A DNA stretch of 37,058 nucleotides. It comes from Euprymna scolopes (taxonomy: Eukaryota; Mollusca; Cephalopoda; Sepiida; Sepiolidae). Shown in pieces: positions 20,863-30,419 of the stretch. Location: the NCBI GenBank assembly GCA_024364805.1, contig CM044500.1:93734929-93771986 (forward strand), given 5' to 3'. The notes under the pieces are model-generated. The model had not been told where the DNA came from. It ran no database searches and saw nothing but the letters and a program-made list of their open reading frames with translations. Within the stretch, counting starts at the first letter, position 1. Each line of letters begins with the position of its first letter. Both the position numbers and the translations under genes were made by a program.

Positions 20863-20871
20863 ATATCCTTC
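20863..20871 (+). promoter_or_regulatory. U12-type 5' splice site
   Basis: ATATCCTTC directly after the exon base at 20862; eight of eight core positions ATATCCTT agree with the AT-type minor-spliceosome site recognised by U11 and U6atac. Confidence 0.78.
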
Positions 20872-21195
20872 CAATACGCTGAAATTAAGTCATGAAAATT
20901 GTTTTTTACTAAATAAATTCTATTCTTGTTTTAATTCAAGTATTTCTTCATCAAAATAACAGGCATTTATTAAAAATAGCCAACAAAATAATAATAAAAA
21001 AAGGGATGAAAAAATAAATGTGCAACAAATGTTAACAAAAGTTACGCTTCTGCCTATCTGGATAAGTTTTTTGTGTTTTAACTTGGTGTTTTTTTGTTTT
21101 TGTTTTTTAATTGAATTTAAAAGTTATGTAAAGTCTGTCAAGTTAGAATGAATAAAAAAAAATTGCAGTTACTTTAGAGTTATAGCCGAGTCTCA

Positions 21196-21321
21196 ATAAT
21201 CGCTCAAAAATGAAAAATTAAACAAAATACTGGGAGAACATTACATTTTTGCATGATTGGTGACATTTATCAGAAGTGTTTCTAGCAGTATTTTGTTTAA
21301 TTTTCGATTTTTGAGCGATTA
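21196..21321. repeat. Fold-back (hairpin) element with 35-base arms
   Basis: The left arm begins AATCGCTCAAAAATGAAAAA and continues TTAAACAAAATACTG; the right arm is its near-exact reverse complement (CAGTATTTTGTTTAATTTTC, GATTTTTGAGCGATT), with about 55 bases between. No target duplication was identified. Confidence 0.7.
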
Positions 21322-21455
21322 TCAAGGCTTGATAATGTTCTAGTGATATCAAGGCTTGATAATGTTCTAGTGATATCAAGGCTTGATAATGTTCTAATGA
21401 TATCAAGGCTTGATAATGTTCTAATGATACAAAGGTTTGATAATGCTCTAATGAG
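21321..21455. repeat. 27-base minisatellite, five copies
   Basis: The unit starts ATCAAGGCTTGATAATGTTC and ends TAGTGAT; starts at 21321, 21348, 21375, 21402 and 21429, the last diverged. Each unit carries the palindrome ATCAAGGCTTGAT (one central mismatch). The SLEHYQALI-repeating minus-strand frame is an artefact of this array. It starts at the right arm of the fold-back element. Confidence 0.9.
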
Positions 21456-21699
21456 ACAACCATTTATTTTCATTCTAACTCGTATAAAAAACGCTTTAAA
21501 ATAAGTTAAAACCCCAAAAACATATCCAGGTAAGTAGAAGAGTAACTTATCTTGCCTTTGGTGACATTTATTTGTTGTATATTTATTCTTTCATCTTTTT
21601 GTTTTGTTAGTTATTCTCGAACTTTGAAAAAATGTTAAATGCATTGTCAAACATTGTATAGAATAATTTCTGTAGAATGTTCTAGTCTTTTTATTATTA

Positions 21700-22336
21700 T
21701 TAGCTGGATCTGTGGAAATTCCACAGGGGACTCATTCATATGTAATATAATGATGTTGGCATTCTGTAGATGTTCAGCGAAAATGGAGACACTCTGATAT
21801 TATTGTAGCTCTTTTGTTAAAACTGCAAAAGTATTTATCTAAGCTAGCAGGGAAGCTCGGCATAGCCCGGTTGTAAAGTATGCTTAAATATATTTTGATT
21901 CTTGCAGATTTCGTATATATTATTATAGAGTTGATGTTCTATTGATTTTTATATATGATAAGGTTGCGATTAAAAAAAAAAATATCCATATGACGTGGGT
22001 GCATCAGCTTGAATCGAAACTGAGACTAAAACTTATGAAAAAAATGTATGTATGTATATATATATATATGTGTGTGTGTGTGAGAATCTATATAGAATTA
22101 TCAGAATCTATTGGCATCGGTTACTAAGTTCTATTTTAAAATTTGAAACTCTGAGTTTAAACACCAGTTCAACGTTTTTTGTTTTTTTTCTCTGTTTACT
22201 TTGAATTGTTTCACTTTTTCAAAATCGCTGATGAATTTGTGCTGACTCCATCCAACCTCTTATGGTTGATTCAACACAATGAAACCACTGGTACACCTTT
22301 GAAATATGTATATATATATAGTGTTAAAATAAATAT

Positions 22337-22378
<42 letters not shown>

Positions 22379-22634
22379 CTTGAATTCCTTCAGCTATAAT
22401 CGAAATCAAAACTAAAACTTATGAAGAATTCTGGATAAAATTATTTATAAAAAAAAATAGATTACTGGAGTGCCATCAGCTATAATTGAAACCGAAACCT
22501 AAACTTATAAAGAATTCTTGGTAAAATTATTTATTACAAGAAATGAAAGTCCATAACAATTAAACGACAGTTGTTTGGATGTAAGCGTGACACACAAAAT
22601 GAATAACACACACACTATCCTATTAATATATAGA
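21700..22634 (-). mobile_element. Complete non-autonomous Helitron (935 bases)
   Basis: On the minus strand the element starts A|TCTATATATTAATAGG at 22634 and ends with the hairpin CTGTGGAA/TTCCACAG, then CAGCTAA|T at 21700. TC start, subterminal hairpin, CTRR end and insertion between A and T are the defining Helitron traits, and all four are seen. There is no Rep/Hel frame. The interior contains AT and GA microsatellites (22050-22082, 22305-22378). A 5'-truncated sister copy is at 27869-28450. Confidence 0.8.
22305..22378. repeat. (TA)n-(GA)n compound microsatellite
   Basis: Runs of TA followed by GAGAGA inside the Helitron. The + strand open frame 22179-22415 reads through it and is not a gene. 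Confidence 0.9.
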
Positions 22635-22639
22635 TTCTC

Positions 22640-22990
22640 CTCTTCAGCAGTTTTACTATGGATCCTATGATACATGACAGGTTGCTTTGTCACTTGTTTT
22701 ATACCGACATTGTGTTGAACAAATCCATAGACTTGGATTATTGACCAGTCAGAAATTTCTCTCTACCTTGGTTCAAGGAAGCTTTGCCTTGATTTATGGG
22801 CAGGCTTTTTCATTGTGTTGTGTTTGACTTTGGGTGTTAGCAAGCAAGCTGCAATCAATGTGTGCATACAAAAATATATACTTTATTAAGACTTACCAAA
22901 GAACAAGGTAAATCCATTCTGCGACTAAAATATAAAATAGACTTACAACCTTAAATTCTTCTGTTCAGATTTATTCTGCTACTATTTTCC
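22640..22990. other. No gene recognised
   Basis: Sequence of mixed composition with no repeat partner or coding signal that I can name. Confidence 0.4.
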
Positions 22991-23218
22991 CATTTCATCA
23001 TCTACCCTCCCACATCACATGACCCGTCCAATGAACTACAGATGTGCTGAAACTCACATTAACCTTTTTAAAGTTCATTGATAAAAACGACTTTTCAATA
23101 TTGTTTTGATAACTTACCATTAAAAGTAAAATGGTCGACCATAGTCGAGGGCAACCAAAAGGTTCCCTTATTATTAGCTAGTACACCAAAATATAGGGGA
23201 GGGCGTCACTCTTTTCCC
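22991..23218 (-). repeat. Inverted partner of 19775-20000
   Basis: About 225 bases, reversed, match the left part of the element at 19715-20599 at high identity (for example TTCAGCACATCTGTAGTTCA and ATGGTCGACCAT in both). The terminal repeats are missing, so this is a fragment. The two copies lie on either side of exon 3 and the first 2 kb of the U12 intron. Confidence 0.85.
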
Positions 23219-23365
23219 AGGATTGCTCCACTTTGATTTTTCACCTTATAATGATGAGTGCTTTGCAAGAGGGCATCAAGTACCATTTTTTAGTCTTTGA
23301 TTCGACTGAAGATAGAACTCAAGCGGATGCCATAACCATTATGCCAAGTGGGCCAGTGTTACTAA
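23219..23365 (-). mobile_element. tRNA-derived SINE-C head
   Basis: On the minus strand GGCCCACTTGGCATAATGG, TTATGGCATCCGCTTGAG and TTCTATCTTCAGTCGAATC form a tRNA-like head with a good A box (TTGGCATAATGG) and a weak B box (GAGTTCTATCT). It differs from SINE-A and SINE-H. The + frame 23233-23442 is its shadow. Confidence 0.6.
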
Positions 23366-23399
23366 GAACTGATAAGTGTAATCTTTTCTCTCCCCTATG

Positions 23400-24435
23400 C
23401 ATCCGAGATATGATACCTGAAGTTATTGCTGAACAAAACTAATATCGCTAGTCAATGTTTGACACTAATCATAATTATTATTATTATTATATTGGAAAAT
23501 AAATATAATCAATTGAAACTCGATTAAAAGAATCAATTAAGTTTCAAGGACACCAGAAATAAGCAAATATGAAATAGAATAGTTTTAATTAAAAACAACT
23601 ACACTGACGGAAGACAGGAAAGATAATGTATATATTTATTAGAGTTATAATAATTTAAATATTAATCAAATAATTGTAGAGAATGATGTAATTTAAAAAC
23701 GAGAATTTACAAAGCTGAAAATATACACAACCCGAAAAATAGAATGTTCTGTTCTGACTAATGGTTAGTAAAATGTTTTGTCAACGTACCAAAAATAATT
23801 TAATATATATTTTTTCAAATAAATCTTCTTTTATTTAGGAACATAATCTCTGCATTTCTTTATTAAAAAGTTTTGTAAAAATAAAAAAATAAACACCTCC
23901 TACATTTTAAAAAAATATTTAAAATATCCCCCCTTTTAAATATATTTGAAAATGGACTTTGTGTTGAAAATATATTAAAGATGGAAAATATATTAAAAAT
24001 GTACCTTGTGGCAAAAAATAACCCCAAACAATTTAGATTTATTATCTGTTTGTCTATATAGATGTCACGTGTGACAAAAGTCAACCAGTTTAGACTCGAA
24101 GCTGGACTTTTATTTTTTGGGGTCCTTGAAATTGATCCAACTAAAATTAGAATTGTAATTAGAAACTTTTATCATTTAATAAATACATATGGTCTTAATT
24201 GGACAAAAAGAAATAAAAAATGACAGATAAGTAGAGAAGTTAAATATCTTGAATTTACTTTGGGTTAATCTTTGTATCTTTGATTTCCAGTTAACTTCCA
24301 ACTATTTTTCCTTATTAGTTGTATTATTTATTTATTTATTTTTTTGTTTTGTTTTAAGGATTAAATTTGGTTTGGTTTTGCCAGTTCATCCTCTCATAAT
24401 ACACTTGTCAAGAAAAAGGATGTTTCAAAAAATAT
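23400..24435. other. AT-rich intronic DNA, nothing recognised
   Basis: No coding or repeat structure found. A minus-strand frame at 24084-23863 (FNIFSIFNIFSTQ) comes from an imperfect AAATATATT-type repeat. Confidence 0.5.
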
Positions 24436-24439
24436 TAGA

Positions 24440-24945
24440 CTAGAGACCATTTTTTAAGATTTCATTCATTGCCTTGAATATATGTACATTCGTTTTTCCC
24501 TCATGCCCATTATAAAGTATGATGTCATCAACAAATACACCCATCTCAGACACAATTTTATCAGGGAGGTCGTTTATGAATATCAGGAATAATAAACATC
24601 CAAGAATCGACCCAAAAAACGTCCACATTGATATCATGTTGTTTGAATGTACGACCATCAAGGATAACGTGAAATTTTCTCTTGTCTGAACTTTATTTGC
24701 TTGTTTTTTTGTTTTTTTTTAATATTTTTTCTAATTTACTTTTATTGATACTGTCTCTAAAACTATTATGCAAAATTTCTCTGTTTATTTATCACTTCTG
24801 TTTGAGATTATGTACTTGAGAAAAGTATCTAGTTTATTGGGGACTGTGTGCCTGTCGTTTTTGTCTAGTTTGGTGTGTGTGGGGGGAGTACCTGTTTACT
24901 TTTATCAATATTGGCACCAAAGTTATCATGCAAAATTTATGTATT
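24440..24945 (-). mobile_element. Composite repeat M, copy 2
   Basis: Minus frame 24661-24440 reads DLPDKIVSEMGVFVDDIILY and NGHEGKTNVHIFKAMNEIL, the RT palm with FVDD for YADD. The flank to about 24945 matches copy 1 (18891-19360) and then repeats in part: TTTACTTTTATTGATACTG at 24736 and TTTACTTTTATCAATATTGG at 24896, a spacing of about 160. The GTCGTTTTTGTCTAGTTTGG word recurs at 29807-29950. Confidence 0.75.
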
Positions 24946-25020
24946 ATTTATTTGAAAATGATATTGCATTGAAAATGATATTGCATTATGTATTATTTAT
25001 TTGAAAATGATATTGCATAT
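24946..25020. repeat. Short local duplication
   Basis: TTTGAAAATGATATTGCAT and TTGAAAATGATATTGCATTA occur as overlapping tandem copies. Confidence 0.7.
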
Positions 25021-25724
25021 AATAAATTGTTTTTTTTCCATGCGACGTCAGATGTATTACATCTTATCCATTCCAGGTGCATGGTTTTATTTTAACGCAA
25101 AAGTAGATTTGAATCATGAAGGTGTGGTGAACATAGTTTGGAAGCATATCATATGACATTTTGTTTTTTGTTTTACTAAATATGACTCTGGGAATCAGAT
25201 TTTCTAAGAAAAATCTTTTTTTTTTCTTCTTTTTTTTTTTTAGTGGGGAGGGTGGCTTGTTTTTTCACACACATCATTGGTTAGTTTATATTATAGGATT
25301 GGGATATATGTCAATCCTTTATACTAAAATATTGAATCTCTTAACTAATGTCAAGCAGAGGAGATGAGACAAGAAAAGGTGGGAAGAGGAGAGAAAACAC
25401 ACAGAGGGAATAGTAAGTAGTTGTCGCATCTGCATAAGAAAAAAGTTTCAGAATGATATGCATAAAGAAGGAAAGGAAAACTTCAACATTAATTATTAAA
25501 ATAGTAATATGGGGTTCAGGGTTGGGAGCAGAAGTACATGGGTGTCATTATCAGGCAGTGAACGATGGGCCTTATAATTTATTGTTAAAATTGGGTTTTC
25601 AAGAAATTATAAAGTATAATTTTATTTTACAAGCTTATGTTAATTTAAATAAAAAATGATTCCTGTTTTTCTGTTAAATAAAATTGAATTGTTTTAACGT
25701 TTTATTAATTTCTCAAATCAGTAA
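25021..25724. other. No gene recognised; T-run at 25218-25241
   Basis: AT-rich with a purine-rich patch at 25350-25410. Confidence 0.4.
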
Positions 25725-25800
25725 TATTTTAACTATTAAAATATTACTCATATTACTAACTATTAAAATATTACTGATATTACTAACTATTAAAATGCTA
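25725..25800. repeat. 27-base AT-rich tandem repeat, about 2.5 copies
   Basis: AACTATTAAAATATTACT starts at 25731, 25758 and 25785. Confidence 0.75.
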
Positions 25801-25849
25801 GTATTTGAAGATAAATATGTGAATATTGTTCTGGTTCTCGGTATTTATT

Positions 25850-26880
25850 CTTCGCCTCACAGTCGATGAGGGTGAGGTGAGCTTGAGCTGAAGTAGACGA
25901 CTTGGTTGAAGCTGAAATTCTTCAAAGGACAAACTATCTGTAGGTAGCTTTCTCGCTGTAGACTAGTCTATCTAGAGTTCTGTTGTAGCTATGTGGTTTT
26001 TTCCGGTCCGCTACTGTCGAAAATTCCACTGTAGGCAGGGGTAACCCACTCAATATCGTTCCAGAGATTTTTTTTTTTTTTTTTTTTGATTTTTTTTTAC
26101 TGTTCTGTTTCTCAGCACTTATTCTTCAGAAATCTTGCTTGTGGTGCTCACAGTACTTTCAGCAGTCAGACATCAGAAAACGTGCGTTGGGCAGACAGAA
26201 TAAACTCAAATTAATTCCACATAGAAAATGTATTCTTAAGGAAGCTTCATTTATTAGATAAAAAAAAAAAAATCTGAAACAAAATAAAAAAATAAAAATG
26301 AAAGGAATTAGAAAAAATAAATTCTTTGTGAACGAGAGGAGAGAAGAGAAATGGGACAAGAAGTAAGTCCACAAGGAGTCAAAAAAAAAAAAAAGAAGAC
26401 AAAATAAGCTACAACTCTCAAAAATTGAGGGCAGAAAATACACTGTTTTCTAACATGCATGATAAGGTTAAAAAATAAGTGGAGAAAAATATATTAACGT
26501 ACCTCATGGTTGTATAGAGGGGCTCCTTGCTAGAGTGGAAAGAAAAGGCAGTTTTCTTGGTTCAAATTCAGCAGTAAGAAGCAGCAAGGCAAAGGAACAC
26601 AAAAAAAAAACAAGGCTAAAACGAGGTCACGTGATGATGTGAAGTCTCGCAGAGGGGTGACTCCAGTATAAAAATAATGAAAATTGTAACCCCATTTTTT
26701 TTTCCATAAAAAACAATGTTTACCGCAAACAAACAGGCAGAAAAGAAGGAAAATTAACAGAAAGGCTTAAAAGAAAATCTCACACAGAAGAGTAAACAAA
26801 AACGAGATTCAAGCTTGGAAAATTAGTGACGACTGAATGCGTCCCTTACTCAAAAAAACGTCCCATCTGAAGACGCAACA
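25850..26880. other. Unclassified block of about 1 kb
   Basis: More complex and slightly GC-richer than its surroundings (CGGTCCGCTACTGTCG near 26004; GAGGTCACGTGATGATGTG near 26624; CTCCAGTATAAAAATAAT near 26661). It looks like the end of some mobile element, but I find no terminal repeats, coding domain or second copy in the window. The minus frame 26443-26159 is phenylalanine-rich read-through of A-runs. Confidence 0.3.
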
Positions 26881-26924
26881 ATTATTTTTTAAACAAATAT
26901 TTTTATTTTAGTTAAAATATTAAT

Positions 26925-27800
26925 ATTTATACTCTTCATACTACTGTTCTCATCTTTAATGTGAGAACAATGTTTCGACCTATGTAACCTCCGATCACCT
27001 TCAAGTATGTCTTGTTGAACTCTGCAATTTGTACTGAATTTTGAACTCTTTATTTAATTCACAGGATAAGATTGTTCAGCCATGACCAGATAAAGTTTCA
27101 AGTCTTTTTATTTTATTCTTAGTTAATATTGAACCAGCCTTTGAGACTTTACACTACCGGTCGCCACAGTCGATTGAAAATTTCTTGGGGCAACTAAAAG
27201 TCGTAAATCACTCTCCTTCCAGTCGTCATGCTAAAGGTCAACAGAAGGTCAAATTTACACATTCAACTTGTAGTCAAAATGTCGCCTTCATTTAGCTCTC
27301 TGATTTTGAAATTCATTTGGAAAAAAAAATTCTTTGACGCTACAACTACATACACTTCATGCTTACAAAAATAAAGACGAACATTTGAAAGAGGAAAAAA
27401 AGCATCGTTCCGTCAAGCATCCGAAGAAATGATTCTTATTTGTATGGAACAGTAATATGAATGATGCTATATAAAGAAACTGGTGTTGTATTTTAACGTT
27501 TTGTTGAATATTTACTGAAATGTTTGTAGTAATAAAATAGTTGATTTACAAGAGTTAAAAAATATTTTCTTGTTAGATTATACACACGGTAATTCCTTGA
27601 ATTGTTTTAAAATGATTTACTATTATTGACTGAAACAAAACAGTCGGACAAGTAAAAATATTTTGGGGCGAGTAAATTTTCCCTTACACTCGACCGGCGG
27701 TCGAGTGATTTTTTTTTCAAATCTCAAAGGCTGTATTGAACAACCTCCACTTAGAATTGATTATTACTTAAGAGTTTATCCATTGTGTATCATGTTCATA
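26925..27800 (-). mobile_element. SINE-A copy split by a hAT MITE
   Basis: Minus-strand SINE-A: the tail and body occupy 26925-27134 and the rest resumes at 27742-27800 with the reversed head (AGTTTATCCATTGTGTATC). The interruption is the element at 27135-27733 with its 8-base target duplication. Confidence 0.8.
27135..27733. mobile_element. Non-autonomous hAT element (599 bases) with 8-base TSD
   Basis: Flanked by the perfect 8-base duplication TATTGAAC (27127-27134 and 27734-27741). Ends are perfect 12-base inverted repeats CAGCCTTTGAGA. An 8-base duplication and a CAG start are diagnostic of the hAT superfamily. Subterminal words with CCGGTCG or CGACCGG occur near both ends. No transposase frame is readable. 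Confidence 0.9.
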
Positions 27801-27868
27801 AGGTTGATAAGATGTACCTGAAGAATGGAAAATGAGAACAATAATTCATATAATCCAAATAATGTAAA
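27801..27868 (+). mobile_element. SINE-A tail fragment
   Basis: CCTGAAGAATGGAAAATGAG and ATCCAAATAATGTAAA match the SINE tail. It is cut by the Helitron end at 27869. Confidence 0.6.
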
Positions 27869-28450
27869 CTAGTGGGACCTGTGGAAATTCCACAGGGGAC
27901 ATTCATATGTAATATATTGATGTTGGCATTCTGTAGATGTTCAGTGTAAATGGAGACGCACTGATATTATTGTAGCTTTTTTTGTTAAAACTGCAAAAGT
28001 ATTTATGTTAGCATGAACGCCCTGCAAAGCCCGATTGTGAAGTATGCCTAAATATGATATTTTAATTTTTGCAGATTTCATATATATTATTATAGAGTTA
28101 ATGTTCTATGATTTTTATATATTATGAAGTTGCGATTTCAAAAATAAAAAAATATATCCATATGACTTGGGTGAATTCTCTTCAATTGAAACTGAAATAA
28201 AAGCTTATGAATATATATATATATATATAAAACTTGAGTTCCTTCAGCCATAACCAAAACCAAAACTTATGAAGAATTCTTGATAAAATTATTTATAAAA
28301 AAAATAAATGACTTAAGTGCCATCAACTATAATCGAACCCGAAAGCAAAACTTATGAAGATTTCTTGATAAAATTATTTACGACAAGCAATGGAAGTACA
28401 TAACATTTAAATGACCCAGATGTAAGCGTAACACAGAAAATAACACACAA
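27869..28450 (-). mobile_element. Non-autonomous Helitron, 5'-truncated sister of 21700-22634
   Basis: Begins A|CTAGTGGGACCTGTGGAA with hairpin arms CCTGTGGAA/TTCCACAGG, and runs collinear with the first copy (TTCATATGTAATATATTGAT, GTTCAGTGTAAATGGAGACG, TAAGCGTAACACAG) until about 28450. There the TCTATATATTA start seen in the other copy is missing. Confidence 0.78.
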
Positions 28451-28454
28451 GCTA

Positions 28455-28682
28455 CAATTGCAAATCACTTACTTGGCTGATAAAATGAGAGAATGCTACC
28501 CCCGTGGATTAATAAAGGTTTCCACTCAAAATTCTTGCAGATACCCATGTTCGACAGAAAGATTCCCGAGTTCAACATGATACATCCGAAGAATTTTGGA
28601 GTTTACATTGATTGAAATATTGTGAAAATAACACAAGATGAGAACAGAATTCTGAAGAATCCAAATAATATGAAGATTCTCT
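28455..28682 (+). mobile_element. SINE-A body and tail (no head)
   Basis: GGCTGATAAAATGAGAGAAT and AGATGAGAACAGAATTCTG then AATCCAAATAATATG match the family on the + strand. Confidence 0.7.
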
Positions 28683-28813
28683 GAATTTATTTATTCTACA
28701 AGGTGAAACAATAAAAGTACCACCCTAAAGAAAGCAACACTACAGCTTTATATATTATTTTAATTGGAATTCAGTATTGAGATGAGTGATATTTATTTAT
28801 TGCCGACTTTTAT

Positions 28814-28866
28814 TGTTTCATGACGTTTCGGCCAACTATTCCTCTGGCCTTCGTCAGGTGGTAACC
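28814..28866 (-). ncRNA. Hammerhead ribozyme motif, left arm
   Basis: On the minus strand: ACCAC, CTGACGA, stem II GGCCA/TGGCC around GAGGAATAGT, GAA, ACGT, C, then ATGAAAC. The catalytic core CUGANGA and GAAA are intact and the cleavage triplet GUC is present. Stem III is the palindrome ACGU with no loop, as in hammerheads that act as dimers. The base after GUC is A where the other arm suggests G. Confidence 0.68.
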
Positions 28867-29001
28867 GCGACGGATAGGAACTTCGAATCTCCTAACTGCA
28901 TTCTCAGCAATCACTGCCAACCTGGTGAGATGACAACAACTACAGATGGCAGTGATTGCTGAGAATGCAGTTAGGAGATTCAGCATTCCTATCCCGTCGA
29001 G

Positions 29002-29055
29002 GTTAACCACCTGACGAAGGCCAGAGGAATAGCTGGCCGAAACGTTGTGAAACAA
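29002..29055 (+). ncRNA. Hammerhead ribozyme motif, right arm
   Basis: GTTAACCAC (5' strand of stem I), CTGACGA at 29011-29017, stem II GGCCA/TGGCC around GAGGAATAGC, GAA, ACGT, T, then GTGAAAC. CAC pairs with GTG, and GTT with AAC across an internal loop, giving stem I. The cleavage triplet reads GUU (allowed as NUH); the other arm has GUC. Confidence 0.68.
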
Positions 29056-29806
29056 CAACTAATAAAAAGATGAGAATAATAGTCCGCAATAAATAAATAT
29101 AAACTACAGCTTTATTTTAAAACTTTTATTGAAAAATAATCAATTCAGGTAACTTGATTATGTAGTAGAGCTGACAGCTATGCAATGTAGCCGCCTTTAG
29201 CCTCAATCACCACCTCGATATGGGTCCGGAACTGGGAGCATGCTTTTTCTGAAGCGGCGGGAGCTTGGAGAATACTCAGTAGATGGTGGTGATCAGGCTG
29301 GCTTTAGTGTTGTGGGAGGTCATGTTGGTGATGTTCTTGATGTATGACTAAACAAAATAGTCCAGCAGGTTCAGGTCAGGGGAGGAGGGGGGCAATGAGA
29401 GAAGGGTACAAAGTCGTAGCACTCCTTTTGAAGCCAAGCCTGGGTCTCTTTGGATTTGTGGGTTGCCGCCAAGTTCTGCTGCCACATCCAAGGTCTGCCA
29501 GCGCCCATCTGATTGCACTAGGGAATCATCACACTCTTCAGCACATTCAGGTACACTGGTGTGGACTTTTAAGCCAACTTTGAAGATGTGAGGTGGCATG
29601 ATGTGGCCCTCACTTAAAACCACATCATGTGGCTGGAAACTTCGTTGAGCTGTGCCATCAAGAGTTGAACCATCCGGATTTGCATCTTGCGGGTGCTGGC
29701 AATGGACCTGTTGTCATAACTTGGATTGGTAGAGAGCATAAGTTGTATAGTGGCACATCTCTAATCTCGCTCATTAAATATTGTGTCACTTTAAGACATA
29801 ATAGAA

Positions 29807-29950
29807 GGTTGTATACCTATCGTTTTTTTTCTAATTTGGTGGGGGCTGTGTACCTGTCGTTTTTGTCTAGTTTGGTGGGGACAATGTATCTGTTATTTTT
29901 GTGTAGTTTCTGTGCCTGTTTACTTTTACCAATACCATCACCAAATCTAT
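29807..29950 (+). repeat. Module M fragment with short tandem units
   Basis: Three imperfect units built on CTGTCGTTTTTGTCTAGTTT and GGTGGGG occur at about 29815, 29848 and 29887, followed by TTTACTTTTACCAATACC, as in 24896. It takes the place of the mariner right end. Confidence 0.65.
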
Positions 29951-30006
29951 AATGCAAAATTTCTCAATTTATTTAGAAATTATATTACATTATATCTGTG
30001 TATGTA

Positions 30007-30121
30007 ATCCACAACCACTCAAAAAAACTATTTTCAATAATTGTGCTGAAAAGCAAAATAATTAATTATCCACAACCACTCAAAAAACTATTTTCAATAA
30101 TTGTGCTGAAAAGCAAAATAA
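30007..30121. repeat. Recent tandem duplication, about 54 bases
   Basis: ATCCACAACCACTCAAAAAA to AAAAGCAAAATA occurs twice (30007-30061, 30068-30121), identical except for one A in a homopolymer, so it is young. Confidence 0.92.
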
Positions 30122-30345
30122 GCGTCCAACTGAACATTTTGCTAACCGCATTTCATTTCCTCTGATGATATGAGCCATTATTGAAAATCCATGGATTAAG
30201 GAAATTAACATAACCCCTTCTATATATTCCTTTTGTCAAGCAATAAATTCTAAAATCGAATATATGTCTCTATATGTTGTTTTTCAGAATTTAAAATTTA
30301 ACCACCAAACTTATATATTATATATATATACATACATAAATAAAT

Positions 30346-30347
30346 AA

Positions 30348-30416
<69 letters not shown>
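30346..30416. repeat. (TA)n microsatellite
   Basis: About 35 TA units beside the end of the hammerhead element at 30417. Confidence 0.95.

Positions 30417-30419
<3 letters not shown>

Larger units (their letters stand above)
28752..29102. mobile_element. Palindromic hammerhead element with 13-base TSD
   Basis: Flanked by the perfect duplication ACTACAGCTTTAT (28739-28751 and 29103-29115), so it entered the mariner by target-primed insertion or a similar route. It consists of two inverted copies of the SINE-H body: a minus arm (28920 down to 28752) and a plus arm (about 28925-29102), both with 3' ends outward. The arms share TGGCAGTGATTGCTGAGAAT and GCAGTTAGGAGATTC exactly. Each arm carries a hammerhead core. 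There is no tRNA-like head in this copy. The minus frame 29058-28810 is a shadow. Confidence 0.82.
28699..29806 (-). pseudogene. Second mariner-type copy, interrupted by the hammerhead palindrome
   Basis: The left inverted repeat CAAGGTGAAACAATAAAAG follows TA at 28697. The transposase remnant is on the minus strand in shifted frames: SEGHIMPPHIF, then TLLSLPPSSPDLNLLDYFV and HNTKASLITTI-like words. It matches the copy at 12141-13058. The right end is lost at about 29806, where module M sequence starts. The element at 28752-29102 with its 13-base duplication sits inside it and is therefore younger than the mariner insertion. Confidence 0.82.

Noticed and set aside
21218-21463. Minus-strand frame with repeated SLEHYQALI units
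   Set aside because: 27-base minisatellite; because 27 is a multiple of three it stays open by construction.
29629-29952. Plus-strand 107-codon frame
   Set aside because: It runs antisense through the mariner transposase remnant and into module M repeats.
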